Positions 9,379 to 20,006 are shown, counted from the stretch's first letter. The stretch: 64,000 bases of DNA from an uncultured Caldilineaceae bacterium (GCA_951813625.1 CATOTS010000012.1:1-64000); one strand, 5' to 3'. The notes: generated by a model from the sequence alone, not told the origin. Translations and numbers: made by a program.

Positions 9379-9397
9379 GCGGGGGGACTCCCCCCGC
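9379..9397. repeat. GC hairpin of repeat element (copy 1, unit a)
   Basis: The sequence GCGGGGGGACTCCCCCCGC is a perfect palindrome around one central base. It recurs exactly in every module of the three dispersed elements (also at 9571, 37587, 37873, 56934 and 57203). Perfect conservation of both arms in six places suggests that the structure, rather than chance GC content, is maintained or copied. Confidence 0.8.
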
Positions 9398-9570
9398 AAC
9401 GCCCCCCTGATGTTCACTCTCCGCCGGGTGTGGGGTCAATGCGGCCCTGTGCAACCTGCGGCCCTGTGCAACCTGCGGCCCAGCGCCCCGCCCCCCGCAG
9501 TTCCTGGCCACTGGTCACTGGCAACTGTCCACTGCAGTTCTGGACGGTCGGGCCTTCGGCCCTCCCTTGT

Positions 9571-9589
9571 GCGGGGGGACTCCCCCCGC
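9571..9589. repeat. GC hairpin of repeat element (copy 1, unit b)
   Basis: Second exact occurrence of the 19-base palindrome within copy 1. It sits in the same context, with TTGT before it and AACGCCCCCCTGA after it, as in the first unit. Confidence 0.8.
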
Positions 9590-9921
9590 AACGCCCCCCT
9601 GATGTTCACTCTCCGCCGGGTGTGGGGTCAATGCGGCCCTGTGCAACCTGCGGCCCAACGCGCCGCCCCCAAATCAGCGAACGCCACGGCCGCGGTAGGG
9701 ATAGGACTTGTGCCTGCCCTGTGCCCCCCAAAGCCGGTAGACAATTCCAGCCACCGCTGGCATGAATTCCACGCCAAACGATTTCCACCCCAAATGTGGG
9801 ATGCACCCCCGGTCTTCGGGCGCCCTGGGGCTAGAGGCAGGTCGAATTCTCCGCTGCACGCCGCGAACCAAATGGCAGTACTGAGCGTCATAAACCTTTA
9901 GGAAAATAGAAGGATCAGAAT

Positions 9922-9949
9922 TTGACCGACGTTTCAACTGTGCTATAAT
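9922..9949 (+). promoter_or_regulatory. Promoter of the tRNA-tuf-ribosomal cluster
   Basis: TTGACC, a 16-base spacer and a perfect TATAAT box, preceded by TGC (extended -10). Transcription would start near 9956, about 18 bases before the first tRNA. It is the best sigma-70-type promoter in the window and sits where strong stable-RNA expression is expected. Confidence 0.8.
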
Positions 9950-9973
9950 CACTCAGGTGTCGCCTGAGCACGC

Positions 9974-10046
9974 GCCGACGTAGCTCAATCGGCAGAGCAG
10001 CTGTTTTGTAAACAGCCGGTTATCGGTTCGAGTCCGATCGTCGGCT
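9974..10046 (+). tRNA. tRNA-Thr (TGT)
   Basis: The 7-bp acceptor stem GCCGACG/CGTCGGC, D arm (AGCTC...GAGC), anticodon stem GCTGT/ACAGC with loop TTTGTAA, and T arm with GGTTCGAGTCC are all present. The anticodon TGT reads threonine ACA codons. The discriminator is T, and CCA is not encoded. It is the first gene of the Thr-Tyr-Thr-tuf unit. Confidence 0.95.
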
Positions 10047-10146
10047 TTTTGATGTGTGCGATTTAACTGCAGCCGATTTGGGCAGCGAACTGCACTTGTC
10101 GGCAGCAAAGCGGGCGGAGCACTTTAATAGAAGGTAACGATTGGAT

Positions 10147-10231
<85 letters not shown>

Positions 10232-10267
10232 AAAAAATTCAGCGCGTAGCGAGCGGCACAGAGTCCT

Positions 10268-10341
<74 letters not shown>

Positions 10342-10566
10342 AAGTAAGATTGACCGCCGGCTCGGCGACGAAAGGCGCGCCGGAATGCCGGTTTCGGCGT
10401 TTGCATTGACAAACTATACAGGCCGCAGGATCGATGCCGCCCACCGAATGCTGGTGGGCGGTTTGCAGCAGTTATCAATGTACACCGTGACTACAGCTTT
10501 GGAATGTGCGCCCTGTGCGAATTGAGCGCATCTGACCATTCAACATAAGCAGGAGGCAGCAACAAA

Positions 10567-11766
<1,200 letters not shown>

Positions 11767-11839
11767 GGCAACCGGTTCGTGGCGAGCAATAGGCTCGCCA
11801 CTCTTACTTTCTGCGGACCGCGCCAAAAGGGAAGAGTAG

Positions 11840-12148
11840 ATGGCAAAGCAAAAGATTCGTATCAAGCTCAAGGCATACGATCACCGCGTACTCGATGCTT
11901 CGGCGAAGCAGATTGTCGGCGCCGCCGAGCAGACGGGCGCCCAGGTGGTCGGACCTGTGCCTCTGCCCACGCGAATCGAAAAGTTCACCGTGATGCGGTC
12001 GCCGTTTATCGACAAAGACAGCCGCGAGCAGTTTGAGATTCGCACGCACAAGCGTCTGATCGATGTGGTGGACCCGGGCAACAAGACGATTGAAAACCTT
12101 ACCCGTCTGAATCTGCCCGCCGGCGTCGATATCGAAATCAAGCTGTAA
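11840..12148 (+). CDS. rpsJ: 30S ribosomal protein S10
   Basis: 102 residues, the normal length. The typical start [19 protein letters not shown] is followed by the conserved loop [15 protein letters not shown] and [11 protein letters not shown]10 sits in the 30S head and doubles as NusE in antitermination. The ATG has an AAAGGGA-type ribosome binding site. It is 73 bases after tuf and opens the S10 operon order (S10-L3-L4-L23-L2-S19-L22-S3-L16-L29-S17), which is fully conserved here. Confidence 0.97.
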   Translation: MAKQKIRIKLKAYDHRVLDASAKQIVGAAEQTGAQVVGPVPLPTRIEKFTVMRSPFIDKDSREQFEIRTHKRLIDVVDPGNKTIENLTRLNLPAGVDIEIKL

Positions 12149-12242
12149 CGAAGCGGCGATTGAACTGTGGCGCGTGGACGCTGCCCATGTGGGAGCGCGG
12201 GCAATCTGCCTGTTTTCTGCCGGCCACTGACCGGAGGCGCAT

Positions 12243-12872
12243 GTGAAAGGGATACTAGGCCGCAAAGTCGGCATGACCCAACTATTTGATGACAGCGGCG
12301 CGGTTGTGCCCGTCACCGTCATCGAAGCCGGCCCCTGCTATGTTACGCAGGTCAAGGCCGAAGATACCGACGGCTACTATGCAATTCAGATTGGCTTTGA
12401 CGAGGCCCCCGAGCGTAAGTTGACCAAGGGCCAGCTCGGTCACCTGAAGAAGTCCAACACGCCGACGCTGCGCGCGCTGCGCGAGGTGCGGCTGGCCGGC
12501 AACGCTAAGAATGCGCCGGGTGATGTCATCAAGGCCGATGTGTTCGCCGAGGGCGAGCTTGTCGACGTAACCGGTACGTCCAAGGGGAAGGGCTTTGCCG
12601 GGGGTGTGAAGCGGCACGGCTTCGCCGGCGGGCCGAAGACGCATGGCCAGTCGGACCGCCATCGGGCGCCCGGTGCACGCGGCGCCGGTTCGACGCCGGG
12701 GCATACATTTCCCGGATCGAAAGGCCCCGGGCAGATGGGAAACAAGCGAGTAACGGTGCAGAACCTGAAGGTCGCTTTGGTAGACGCGGAACGCAACCTG
12801 ATTGCCGTTCAGGGCGCAGTGCCCGGCCCGCGGCAGGGCCTGGTGTTCGTTCAGACGGCGGCGAAGGGATAA
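12243..12872 (+). CDS. rplC: 50S ribosomal protein L3
   Basis: 209 residues. It begins KGILGRKVGMTQLF, a hallmark of L3, and carries the long loop VKRHGFAGGPKTHGQSDRHR that reaches the peptidyl transferase centre, followed by PGSKGPGQMGN. The start is GTG at 12243: GGAGGCGCAT precedes it, and an ATG two bases earlier is immediately followed by a stop. The 94-base spacer after rpsJ is one of the longer ones in the operon and shows no other coding sequence. Confidence 0.97.
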   Translation: MKGILGRKVGMTQLFDDSGAVVPVTVIEAGPCYVTQVKAEDTDGYYAIQIGFDEAPERKLTKGQLGHLKKSNTPTLRALREVRLAGNAKNAPGDVIKADVFAEGELVDVTGTSKGKGFAGGVKRHGFAGGPKTHGQSDRHRAPGARGAGSTPGHTFPGSKGPGQMGNKRVTVQNLKVALVDAERNLIAVQGAVPGPRQGLVFVQTAAKG

Positions 12873-12953
12873 ATTAACGATCAGTGGCTGATGCGCGCCG
12901 GCTCCGGTAGCGGCAAAGCGCGAACGTCCGGCCACCGATACGGAGGCGAAACG

Positions 12954-13586
12954 GTGGAACTGCCAATCAGAAATATGTCCGGTGAAGAGACCGGCCAGAT
13001 AGAGTTGGAAGATATGGTATTTGCCGCTCCCATCAATCGCGGGCTGATGCACCAGGCACTGGTGAGGCAGTTGGCGAACGCCCGCGCGGGAACGCACAAG
13101 ACCAAATCGCGCAGCGAAGTGCGCGGCGGCGGCCGCAAACCCTGGCGTCAGAAGGGCACCGGCCGCGCACGGCACGGTTCGATCCGCTCGCCAATCTGGG
13201 TCGGCGGCGGCCGCGCCTTCGGCCCCACACCGCGCAAGTACACGCAGAAGATGCCGAAGAAGATGCGGCGCGCGGCCCTGCGCAGCGCCTTGAGCGTCAA
13301 GGCCGGGTCGGGCCAGATCGTCGTGCTCGAACAGTTGACGATGGAGGCGCCGAAGACGAAGGCCATTGTGCAGACCCTGGCAGACCTGGGCTTGGACGAC
13401 GGCAGTGTGCTCGTCATCATGCCGGATCGGGACATGGCGGTTGAGAAGTCAATCAGCAACCTGCCGCAGGCCAAAACACTGCTGAGCAGCAATCTCAACA
13501 TTCAGGATCTTCTCGGCCACGATATGCTTCTTCTGCCGCAGGCCTCGGTCGAATTCATCCACAGTTGGCTCGGCGCGTCGAGTTAG
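12954..13586 (+). CDS. rplD: 50S ribosomal protein L4
   Basis: 211 residues from a GTG at 12954, which follows GGAGGCGAAAC. The frame is open further upstream to 12891, but those 21 residues are unlike L4. The central loop is typical: GTHKTKSRSEVRGGGRKPW, QKGTGRARHGS and GGGRAFGP. This loop lines the exit tunnel, and in some bacteria L4 also represses its own operon by binding the leader RNA. The gene ends 24 bases before rplW starts. Confidence 0.96.
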   Translation: MELPIRNMSGEETGQIELEDMVFAAPINRGLMHQALVRQLANARAGTHKTKSRSEVRGGGRKPWRQKGTGRARHGSIRSPIWVGGGRAFGPTPRKYTQKMPKKMRRAALRSALSVKAGSGQIVVLEQLTMEAPKTKAIVQTLADLGLDDGSVLVIMPDRDMAVEKSISNLPQAKTLLSSNLNIQDLLGHDMLLLPQASVEFIHSWLGASS

Positions 13587-13609
13587 CGCCCGAATACGAG
13601 GAGAGCCTG

Positions 13610-13900
13610 ATGCACGTTTATGAGGTCATAAAGCGCCCGGTCATCACCGAAAAGTCCTATGACGCCGCCGATTTCGGCAATCACTACACATTTGAAGTCG
13701 ACACTCGCGCCAACAAGCACCAGATTCGGGACGCGGTCGAGACCGCATTCAGGGTGAGCGTTGTCAGAGTGCGCGTGATGATGATGCCGGCCAAGACCGG
13801 AATGCGCGGGCGGCGCAAAGTGGTGCGCAAGTCGCCGTGGAAGAAGGCCGTGGTCACTTTGGCCGAAGGCGATAGCATCCAGTTCTTCGAGGGTGTGTAA
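13610..13900 (+). CDS. rplW: 50S ribosomal protein L23
   Basis: 96 residues from the ATG at 13610, preceded by GAGGAGAG. The frame is open for 15 codons upstream, overlapping rplD, but that part is not L23-like. Diagnostic features are VIKRPVITEKSYD near the N-terminus and VETAFRVSVVRVR before a basic loop (KTGMRGRRKVVRKSPWKKA). L23 sits at the tunnel exit and docks trigger factor and SRP. It lies in its canonical position between L4 and L2. Confidence 0.96.
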   Translation: MHVYEVIKRPVITEKSYDAADFGNHYTFEVDTRANKHQIRDAVETAFRVSVVRVRVMMMPAKTGMRGRRKVVRKSPWKKAVVTLAEGDSIQFFEGV

Positions 13901-13970
13901 CAGTCAGGAGCAGGTGGCGGCCGCAGTCTTCAGGATTCCGCCTTCTCACTCCGAACGGAGATAGATTTTT

Positions 13971-14807
13971 ATGCCTGTCAAAATATACCGCCCCACGTCG
14001 CCGGGGCGCCGCGACATGAGCGTTACGACCTTCGAGACGGTCACCCGCACCCAGCCGGAGCGCACGCTGACCATGGCGCTGCCCCGGAAGGGAGGGCGCA
14101 ATAACCAGGGTCGTATCACTGTGCGTCACCGCGGCGGCGGCCACAAACGCCGCTATCGCATCATCGATTTCAAGCGCGAAAGGTGGGGCGCGCCGGCGCG
14201 CGTTGCCTCGATCGAGTACGACCCCAACCGCAGCGCGCGCATCGCCCTGCTCGCCTACGAGGATGGCGAAAAGCGCTACATCATCGCGCCTCTGGGCGTC
14301 CAGGTGGGCGATATGCTCGAATCCGGTCCCGGCGCCGACATCCGGCCCGGAAACGCGCTGCCAATCCGCAACATCCCGCTTGGCACGCAGATTCACAATA
14401 TCGAGTTGTACCCCGGCCGCGGGGCGCAGTTGGCGCGCAGCGCCGGCGTCTCCGCGCAGCTCGTCGCCAAGGAGGGCCCGCGCGCGCAGGTCCGCCTTCC
14501 CAGCAGCGAAGTCCGATATATAGACATGGACTGTCTCGCCACGATTGGCCAGGTGTCGAATCCCGATCACAGCAACATTTCGCTCGGCAAGGCCGGCCGC
14601 CGCCGCTGGATGGGCGTTCGGCCGTCGGTACGCGGCGTTGCCATGGACCCGTCGTCCCACCCGCACGGCGGCGGCGAGGGCCGTTCGCCGATCGGCATGC
14701 CCGGCCCCAAGACACCGTGGGGGCAGCCCGCTCTTGGCAAGCGCACCCGCCGCAACAAGCGGACGGGCAAGTATATCATCCGGCGCAGCAGCAAACGCCG
14801 CAACTAA
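13971..14807 (+). CDS. rplB: 50S ribosomal protein L2
   Basis: 278 residues, the standard length. It contains [19 protein letters not shown], the RNA-binding core [19 protein letters not shown], and the C-terminal [18 protein letters not shown] with the functionally critical His ([16 protein letters not shown]). It ends in the basic tail RRSSKRRN. L2 is needed for subunit joining and peptidyl transfer. The ATG lies behind GGAGATAG. Very long antisense frames over this gene are codon-bias shadows. Confidence 0.97.
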   Translation: MPVKIYRPTSPGRRDMSVTTFETVTRTQPERTLTMALPRKGGRNNQGRITVRHRGGGHKRRYRIIDFKRERWGAPARVASIEYDPNRSARIALLAYEDGEKRYIIAPLGVQVGDMLESGPGADIRPGNALPIRNIPLGTQIHNIELYPGRGAQLARSAGVSAQLVAKEGPRAQVRLPSSEVRYIDMDCLATIGQVSNPDHSNISLGKAGRRRWMGVRPSVRGVAMDPSSHPHGGGEGRSPIGMPGPKTPWGQPALGKRTRRNKRTGKYIIRRSSKRRN

Positions 14808-14873
14808 CCGAGATTCGCACGCTTTTGCGCCACGGTTGGGATGTGGGCGGAGCGTAGCACTGGAGGAGATTCG

Positions 14874-15155
14874 ATGGGACGTAGCTTGAAGAAGGGACCG
14901 TATGTCGAGCCGCGCCTGCTGAAGAAGATCGAAGACATGAACCGGGCCGGCGAACGCCGCGTGCTCAAGACGTGGTCGCGTGCATCGACGATATTTCCGC
15001 AGTTTGTAGGCCATACGCTGGCGATTCACGACGGCCGGCGGCATGTGCCGATCTACATTACGGAAAACATGGTCGGCCACAAACTGGGTGAATTCGCGCC
15101 GACGCGTTTCTTTCGCGGCCACGTCAGGTCGGAGCGCAGCACACGCAGGCAATAG
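14874..15155 (+). CDS. rpsS: 30S ribosomal protein S19
   Basis: 93 residues from the ATG at 14874, preceded by GGAGGAGATTCG. Eleven upstream open codons are excluded. It begins [20 protein letters not shown], a hallmark of S19, with [42 protein letters not shown] and RFFRGH. S19 forms a pair with S13 in the 30S head and contacts the A-site finger. Confidence 0.97.
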   Translation: MGRSLKKGPYVEPRLLKKIEDMNRAGERRVLKTWSRASTIFPQFVGHTLAIHDGRRHVPIYITENMVGHKLGEFAPTRFFRGHVRSERSTRRQ

Positions 15156-15218
15156 GATTTCGGCCACCAACCGGTCTTTGATTTCTTCCTCCGTCCTGGA
15201 GATAGGGGAGCGCGTACG

Positions 15219-15563
15219 ATGGAAGTTCGAGCAGTTACCAAATTTACGGGAATCAGCCCGCAGAAGACGCGCCTGGTGCTGAACGAGGTGCGCGGGCGTC
15301 CGGCGGAGGAGGCATTGACGCTGTTGCAGTTCATGCCGCAGCAGGCCGCTCGCTTGGTGGCGAAGACGCTCAAGAGCGCCATCGCCAACGGCGTCGAGAA
15401 TTTCGGTCTCGAGGCCGATGAGCTCTATATCAGCAGGATTTACGCCGACCAGGCGCCCAACCGGCGCTGGCGCCGTTTTGGCGCACGCGGTCGCTTCAAG
15501 CCGTGGATTCGACGTTCCTCGCACATCACTGTGGTGCTGGACGAACGTTCGGACGACGAGTAG
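15219..15563 (+). CDS. rplV: 50S ribosomal protein L22
   Basis: 114 residues. The conserved parts are VTKFTGISPQKTRLVLNEVRG, the helix ANGVENFGLEADELYI, and the tunnel-lining hairpin RRWRRFGARGRFKPWIRRSSH followed by ITVVLDE. That hairpin narrows the exit tunnel next to L4 and is a known site of macrolide-resistance changes in other bacteria. It lies in its canonical place between S19 and S3, 63 bases after rpsS. Confidence 0.97.
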   Translation: MEVRAVTKFTGISPQKTRLVLNEVRGRPAEEALTLLQFMPQQAARLVAKTLKSAIANGVENFGLEADELYISRIYADQAPNRRWRRFGARGRFKPWIRRSSHITVVLDERSDDE

Positions 15564-15584
15564 CAGACCAGAAAAGGGGGACCT

Positions 15585-16259
15585 ATGGGACGCAAAGTAC
15601 ATCCGATCGGCTTTCGCTTGGGCATCATTAAGGAGCACAAAAGCCGTTGGTTTGCTACGGGGTATGACTACGTCAATCAGCTGGGCGAGGACCGGGATAT
15701 TCGCGCCATGGTTCGCCGCGATGCGCCGCGGGCAGGCATCAGTTTCATCGAGATCGAGCGCCAGCCCAACCAGGTCCACATTATCATCAACACGGCCAAG
15801 CCCGGGATCATCATCGGGCGCAAGGGCGCGAACGTCAACGTGCTGCGTGTGAACTTGCAGGAGCTGACGAACAAAAAGGTCAAGATTGACGTGCGCGAGA
15901 TCGACAAGCCGGAGACAGACGCGCAGCTTGTGGCCGAGAACGTGGCCGAGCAGCTGGAGCGCCGCATCAGCTGGAAGCGGGCGATGAAACAGGCGGCCGG
16001 GCGCGCCATGCGTACAGGCGCCGAGGGTGTCATGATTCAGGTCGCCGGCCGCTTGGGCGGCAGCGAAATGGGCCGGGTCGACACCATCCGCGATGGGCAG
16101 GTGCCGCGCCATACACTGCGCGCCGAGATCGATTACGGCACCGCCGAGGCCAGCACGACATACGGCGTGATCGGTGTCAAGACATGGGTCTATCATGGCG
16201 AAGTGATGCCCGGTGAAGAGTACCACGCCCGCTATGCTGAGATGGCGCTGACCGAGTAG
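15585..16259 (+). CDS. rpsC: 30S ribosomal protein S3
   Basis: 224 residues. It opens [14 protein letters not shown], has the KH domain signature [14 protein letters not shown], and then the C-terminal domain with [20 protein letters not shown] and [18 protein letters not shown]3 forms part of the mRNA entry tunnel. An AAAGGGGG ribosome binding site precedes the ATG, only 21 bases after rplV. Confidence 0.97.
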   Translation: MGRKVHPIGFRLGIIKEHKSRWFATGYDYVNQLGEDRDIRAMVRRDAPRAGISFIEIERQPNQVHIIINTAKPGIIIGRKGANVNVLRVNLQELTNKKVKIDVREIDKPETDAQLVAENVAEQLERRISWKRAMKQAAGRAMRTGAEGVMIQVAGRLGGSEMGRVDTIRDGQVPRHTLRAEIDYGTAEASTTYGVIGVKTWVYHGEVMPGEEYHARYAEMALTE

Positions 16260-16314
16260 AGGCTCCTGCTTGGGGGCGGTGGCTGGATTCAAGACAGAGG
16301 ATGGAGAGCAGACT

Positions 16315-16728
16315 ATGCTGATGCCAAAACGTGTTAAGTATCGAAAGATGCACCGCGGCCGGATGCGCGGCACCGCCAGTCGCGGCAATCGGATCGATTT
16401 TGGCACTTTCGGATTGCAGGCAACCGAGCCGTCCTGGGTGTCGAGCCGCCAGATCGAATCGGCGCGCCGCGCGATTGTGCGCTACGTGCGCCGCGGCGGC
16501 AAGCTGTGGATTCGCATCTTCCCGGACAAGCCGGTTACGATGCGGGCCGCGGAGACGCGCATGGGTTCGGGCAAGGGCAACGTCGAACACTGGGTGGCGG
16601 TCGTAAAGCCCGGCCGTGTCATGTTTGAGATCGCCGGCGTGAATGAAGAACACGCGCGCGAGGCATTCCGCTTGGCCGCGCACAAACTGCCGATGGGCAC
16701 GCAGTTCGTCGCCCGCGAGGACTTCTAA
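16315..16728 (+). CDS. rplP: 50S ribosomal protein L16
   Basis: 137 residues from the ATG at 16315. The frame is open upstream to 16270, but those residues are not L16. It begins [19 protein letters not shown], with [50 protein letters not shown] and [10 protein letters not shown]. These features define L16, which helps position tRNA in the A and P sites. It is followed 33 bases later by rpmC. Confidence 0.97.
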   Translation: MLMPKRVKYRKMHRGRMRGTASRGNRIDFGTFGLQATEPSWVSSRQIESARRAIVRYVRRGGKLWIRIFPDKPVTMRAAETRMGSGKGNVEHWVAVVKPGRVMFEIAGVNEEHAREAFRLAAHKLPMGTQFVAREDF

Positions 16729-16761
16729 CGCCAGGAAGTTCAGGCTTGGAGAAAAGTAACG

Positions 16762-16971
16762 ATGAAGGCACATGAACTACGCCCGCTGACGGCAAGCGAA
16801 CTGTACACTCGCTTGGACGAGGGGTATCAGGAGCTGTTCAACCTCCGCTTTCAAAAAGCGACCGGACAGTTGACAAATACGGCGCGCAAGGGTCAGGTTC
16901 GTCGTGAAATCGCGCGCATCAAAACGATCCTGCGCGAGCGGGAGTTGATGGCCGAGGAGCAAGAGGAGTAA
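16762..16971 (+). CDS. rpmC: 50S ribosomal protein L29
   Basis: 69 residues. It starts [20 protein letters not shown], has the helical core [21 protein letters not shown] and ends in [15 protein letters not shown], typical of L29, which contacts L23 at the tunnel exit. Six residues of acidic tail (EEQEE) follow. The gene is separated from rpsQ by only five bases. Confidence 0.95.
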   Translation: MKAHELRPLTASELYTRLDEGYQELFNLRFQKATGQLTNTARKGQVRREIARIKTILRERELMAEEQEE

Positions 16972-16976
16972 GCCAA

Positions 16977-17234
16977 ATGCGCGAGCGAAGGCGGGAACTG
17001 GTTGGCTTCGTCACCAGTGACAAGATGGACAAGACGGTCGTAGTCGAAGTGGAGCGGGTCGCGCGCCACGCCCTGTATGGCAAGGTCGTGAAGTCGCACA
17101 AAAAGTACAAGGTCCACGATGCCGACAATGCCTGCCGTCTCGGAGATAAGGTCCAGATACGCGAGTGTCGGCCGATCAGCAAGCACAAGAAGTTTTTTGT
17201 CACGGAAATACTTGACCGCGCGGTCGTTGTCTGA
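16977..17234 (+). CDS. rpsQ: 30S ribosomal protein S17
   Basis: 85 residues. Conserved OB-fold motifs are GFVTSDKMDKTVVVEVERV, HALYGKVVKSHKKYKVHD and GDKVQIRECRPISKHKKF. S17 is an early-assembling protein of the 30S body. The ATG is preceded by GAGGAG, which lies in the last codons of rpmC, so the two genes are closely coupled. Confidence 0.96.
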   Translation: MRERRRELVGFVTSDKMDKTVVVEVERVARHALYGKVVKSHKKYKVHDADNACRLGDKVQIRECRPISKHKKFFVTEILDRAVVV

Positions 17235-17270
17235 TTTCAGACGCGCCGGCACGAGAAGAGGTATGGAGCT

Positions 17271-17639
17271 ATGATTCAGCAAGAGAGCCGCCTGCGGGTT
17301 GCCGACAACACGGGCGCAAAAGAGTTGTTGACGATTCGAGTTCGCGGGGGAGGCTCGCGCCGGTATGGTGGAATTGGCGACGTGATTGTGGCGACAGTCA
17401 AGTCATCCAGCCCAACAGCGTCGGTCAAGAAGGGCGAGATCGTCCGCGCGGTAATCGTACGCACGCGGCGACCGGTGCGGCGTAAGGACGGAAGCTACAT
17501 CCGTTTCGATGAGAATGCCGCCGTCCTGATCGATGACAATCGCAATCCGCGCGGCACCCGCATTTTCGGCCCGGTCGCGCGCGAGTTGCGCGACCACGGC
17601 TATATGAAGATCGTATCGCTGGCGCCCGAGGTGCTTTGA
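17271..17639 (+). CDS. rplN: 50S ribosomal protein L14
   Basis: 122 residues, exactly the usual size. It begins [20 protein letters not shown], with [34 protein letters not shown] and [20 protein letters not shown], and ends [12 protein letters not shown]14 forms an intersubunit bridge with 16S rRNA. The spacer after rpsQ is 36 bases, with GAAGAGGT as the ribosome binding site. Confidence 0.97.
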   Translation: MIQQESRLRVADNTGAKELLTIRVRGGGSRRYGGIGDVIVATVKSSSPTASVKKGEIVRAVIVRTRRPVRRKDGSYIRFDENAAVLIDDNRNPRGTRIFGPVARELRDHGYMKIVSLAPEVL

Positions 17640-17739
17640 CGGGGCGTCGTGCAGAGGTGTCAGCCGATGCGCCAGCAGATGCGCCGGCGAATGAATGAAC
17701 GGGCGGACGGCATCGTCCACGATGTCAGGAGATGAAGCA

Positions 17740-18099
17740 ATGAGTGTAAAGATCAGGCAAGGCGATCTTGTCGAGGTGATCGCCGGCAATGATAAAGGCC
17801 ACCAGGGTGCAGTCCAGAGCGTGATACGCAAGCGGGACAAGAAGGGCCGTTTCGACCCCAACAAGGTCTACGTCGTCGTTGCCGGCGCCAATTTCGTGAC
17901 CAAGCACCAGCGCCGCAGCCCCACGGTGCGCACCCAGACCGGGCGCATCGAGCTGGAGGCGCCGATTCACATCAGCAATGTTGCGCTGGTGGGTACGAAC
18001 AACGAAGCGACCCGCGCCGGCTTCCGTTTTGAAGGCGATGACAAGATCCGCTTCGACCGGCGCACCAATGAGCCGCTGCCGACACCGAGCGAGAGTTAG
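17740..18099 (+). CDS. rplX: 50S ribosomal protein L24
   Basis: 119 residues from the ATG at 17740, preceded by CAGGAG. Fifteen upstream open codons are excluded. The KOW motif QGDLVEVIAGNDKGHQGAVQ is followed by NFVTKHQRR and EAPIHISNVAL, the L24 pattern. It nucleates early 50S assembly near the tunnel exit. The 100-base spacer after rplN is longer than most in the cluster, but I saw no structure in it that I would name. Confidence 0.95.
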   Translation: MSVKIRQGDLVEVIAGNDKGHQGAVQSVIRKRDKKGRFDPNKVYVVVAGANFVTKHQRRSPTVRTQTGRIELEAPIHISNVALVGTNNEATRAGFRFEGDDKIRFDRRTNEPLPTPSES

Positions 18100-18165
18100 T
18101 TCAACCGAGAGACCGACGGCCCGAGGTCGCCCGCTGCGACAGGGATGGGCGAGGAGTGAAGATCT

Positions 18166-18732
18166 ATGAGCGAACTGAACGGAACGCCAAAGCCGCGGCT
18201 GAAAGAACGCTTTGACAGCGAGATTGCCCCGGTGTTGATGTCGGAGTTCGGTTATACCAACATCATGCAGGTGCCCCGCGTCGAAAAGATCAGTGTGAAC
18301 ATCGGCATGGGCGAGGCGATTGACGACGGCAAGACGATTGAACGCGCCAGCCAGGATCTGACGACGATCACGGGTCAGAGGCCGATTGTGACAAAGGCGC
18401 GCAAGTCGATTGCCACCTTCAAGTTGCGGGAAGGGATGCCAATTGGCTTAAAAGTAACACTTCGGGGCCGGCGGATGTGGGATTTTCTGGACCGTCTGAT
18501 CAGCATTGCGCTGCCCGCGCAACGCGATTTCCGCGGCATCTCACCGGACTCTTTCGACGGGCGCGGCAACTACAGCCTCGGCCTGCGCGAGCAGCTTGTC
18601 TTCCCCGAAATCGACTATGATGAGATCGATAAGGTGCGCGGCATGGAGGTAACGATTGTTACGTCCGCGGGTACCGATGAAGAGGGACGGCGCCTGCTGG
18701 CGATGATGGATATGCCGTTTCAGCGGCGTTAG
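18166..18732 (+). CDS. rplE: 50S ribosomal protein L5
   Basis: 188 residues. Typical features are [41 protein letters not shown], the loop [26 protein letters not shown], and [21 protein letters not shown]5 binds 5S rRNA and touches the P-site tRNA. A short N-terminal extension (about 10 residues) precedes the conserved region. Confidence 0.97.
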   Translation: MSELNGTPKPRLKERFDSEIAPVLMSEFGYTNIMQVPRVEKISVNIGMGEAIDDGKTIERASQDLTTITGQRPIVTKARKSIATFKLREGMPIGLKVTLRGRRMWDFLDRLISIALPAQRDFRGISPDSFDGRGNYSLGLREQLVFPEIDYDEIDKVRGMEVTIVTSAGTDEEGRRLLAMMDMPFQRR

Positions 18733-18769
18733 AGCGTTGGGCTAACAGTGATCAAGGAAAGGACGGTCT

Positions 18770-18952
18770 GTGGCTAAGAAAAGCATTGTCTCGCGCGAGT
18801 CCAAGCGGAAATATGATGTGCGGGTTCGCAACCGCTGTACCCAGTGTGGCCGTCCCAGGGCCTTTATGCGCCGATTCGGCATGTGCCGCATCTGTTTTCG
18901 CCGTGAAGCCCTGCTGGGCCATCTGCCTGGCGTTGTGAAGTCAAGCTGGTAA
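18770..18952 (+). CDS. rpsN: 30S ribosomal protein S14, zinc type
   Basis: 60 residues with a GTG start. The short form carries four zinc-binding cysteines (CTQCGRP and CRICFRREA), unlike the roughly 100-residue zinc-free S14. The sequence [21 protein letters not shown] and the C-terminal KSSW are diagnostic. AAGGAAAGG precedes the GTG. S14 joins the 30S head late in assembly. The zinc form links it to zinc availability in other bacteria, but no Zur-like alternative copy is visible here. Confidence 0.96.
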   Translation: MAKKSIVSRESKRKYDVRVRNRCTQCGRPRAFMRRFGMCRICFRREALLGHLPGVVKSSW

Positions 18953-19031
18953 GGCTACCGACGGCCGCGGGGGTTGCTGCCGCGCAAGGCTGCAGAAGAC
19001 GCGCCGCAAGAATCAAGAGGAATATACGGTT

Positions 19032-19427
19032 ATGATGACAGATCCAATTGCGGATTTTCTTACGCGGGTCCGCAACTCTTCAAACTCGAGGAACCGGCGT
19101 GCTGTGATGCCCAGTTCAAAGACGAAAGTCGCGCTCGCCAAAGTTTTGGCCGAGGAGGGCTTCATCAGCGGTTATTCGGTGACAGCAGACAAAGCCAAGC
19201 CCAATCTGATCATCGGCATGAAGTATACCGACAAAGGACAGCCGGTGATCACCGGAATCCAGCGGGTGAGCAGGCCGGGGCGGCGCACCTACACCGGCTT
19301 TCGCAACATTCCACTCGTTCGCAGCGGACTGGGCATCAACATAGTCTCCACGCCCAAGGGCGTCATGAGCGGAAGCCAGGCGCGGCGCGAGCAGGTTGGC
19401 GGCGAGATTATGTGTAACGTTTGGTAG
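19032..19427 (+). CDS. rpsH: 30S ribosomal protein S8
   Basis: 131 residues. It begins MMTDPIADFLTRVRNSSNSR and contains SSKTKVALAKVLAEEGFI, KPGRRTYTG-like RPGRRTYTGFRNIPLV, GLGINIVSTPKGVMS and GGEIMCNVW, the near-invariant S8 tail. Either of two successive ATGs could be used. S8 is a central-domain assembly protein and in enterobacteria represses the spc operon. Confidence 0.97.
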   Translation: MMTDPIADFLTRVRNSSNSRNRRAVMPSSKTKVALAKVLAEEGFISGYSVTADKAKPNLIIGMKYTDKGQPVITGIQRVSRPGRRTYTGFRNIPLVRSGLGINIVSTPKGVMSGSQARREQVGGEIMCNVW

Positions 19428-19442
19428 TGTTGGGAGGATAAG

Positions 19443-20006
19443 ATGTCTCGAATCGGGAAAATGCCGATTTCTGTGCCTGCCGGTGTGACGGTTGATGTTG
19501 TGCCGGTGAATCTCGTAACGGTCAAGGGCCCGAAAGGGCAGCTCAGCCAGAGACTCAGCCGCGAGATGACGATTTCCAGGGAGAATGGAGAGATCGTCGT
19601 GACCCGGCCCACCGAACAGCGGCATCACCGCGCACTGCACGGCCTGACCAGGTCCTTGCTCAACAATATGGTGCTGGGTGTCACCGACGGGTTCCAGAGG
19701 GTTCTGGAGATTCATGGAGTCGGCTACCGCGCCCAGTTGGATGGCCAGAACCTGATCCTGCAGATCGGAAAGAGCCATCCCGTGCAGTACCCGCCGCCCA
19801 ACTCGGACGTGACGTTCGAGGTGTCGCGCGACGGCCGGACGGTTACAATTTCCGGGATCGACAAGCAACAGATCGGTGAGCTGGCTGCAAAAATACGCAA
19901 GGAGCGCCCGCCGGAGCCGTACAAGGGCAAGGGCATCCGCTATCAGGGCGAGTATGTACGTTCGAAGGCCGGCAAGGCCGGCGCAGGCGCGCTCGGCGTC
20001 GCTTAG
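19443..20006 (+). CDS. rplF: 50S ribosomal protein L6
   Basis: 187 residues. It starts MSRIGKMPISVPAGVTVDV, then VKGPKGQLSQRLSREM, HHRALHGLTRSLLNNMVLGV, and the second repeat with GVGYRAQLDGQNL and RKERPPEPYKGKGIRY. L6 supports the sarcin-ricin loop region. It is 15 bases after rpsH, with GGGAGGATAAG as the ribosome binding site. Confidence 0.97.
   Translation: MSRIGKMPISVPAGVTVDVVPVNLVTVKGPKGQLSQRLSREMTISRENGEIVVTRPTEQRHHRALHGLTRSLLNNMVLGVTDGFQRVLEIHGVGYRAQLDGQNLILQIGKSHPVQYPPPNSDVTFEVSRDGRTVTISGIDKQQIGELAAKIRKERPPEPYKGKGIRYQGEYVRSKAGKAGAGALGVA

Larger units (their letters stand above)
9234..9808. repeat. Dispersed repeat element, copy 1
   Basis: This is the first of three related elements in the window, all in the same orientation (others at 37442-38224 and 56757-57439). 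The left end reads CCTGCAGTCCAAAATCTGGG. The right end, read in reverse complement, begins GGGTGCATCCCACATTTGGG, so the termini are imperfect inverted repeats. Inside are two copies of a module with the core CGGTCGGGCC followed by a GC hairpin, at 9349-9480 and 9541-9655. Between them lie degenerate 7-base repeats of the CAACTGG type (about 9499-9545). No protein-like frame was found. Flanks show no clear target duplication, so this copy may be older. It is a probable non-autonomous (MITE-like) element. Confidence 0.75.

Noticed and set aside
9146-9901. 251-codon plus-strand frame over repeat copy 1, with repeated RSGLRPSLVRGDSPRNA
   Set aside because: It is the translation of the duplicated repeat module. 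The same peptide appears from all copies in several frames and no start signal is present. Similar frames over copies 2 and 3 were rejected for the same reason.
13854-16406. 850-codon open frame on the minus strand across rplB-rpsS-rplV-rpsC
   Set aside because: It lies wholly opposite unmistakable ribosomal protein genes. Its composition (His/Arg/Leu-rich, no domain) is that of a GC-bias shadow frame.
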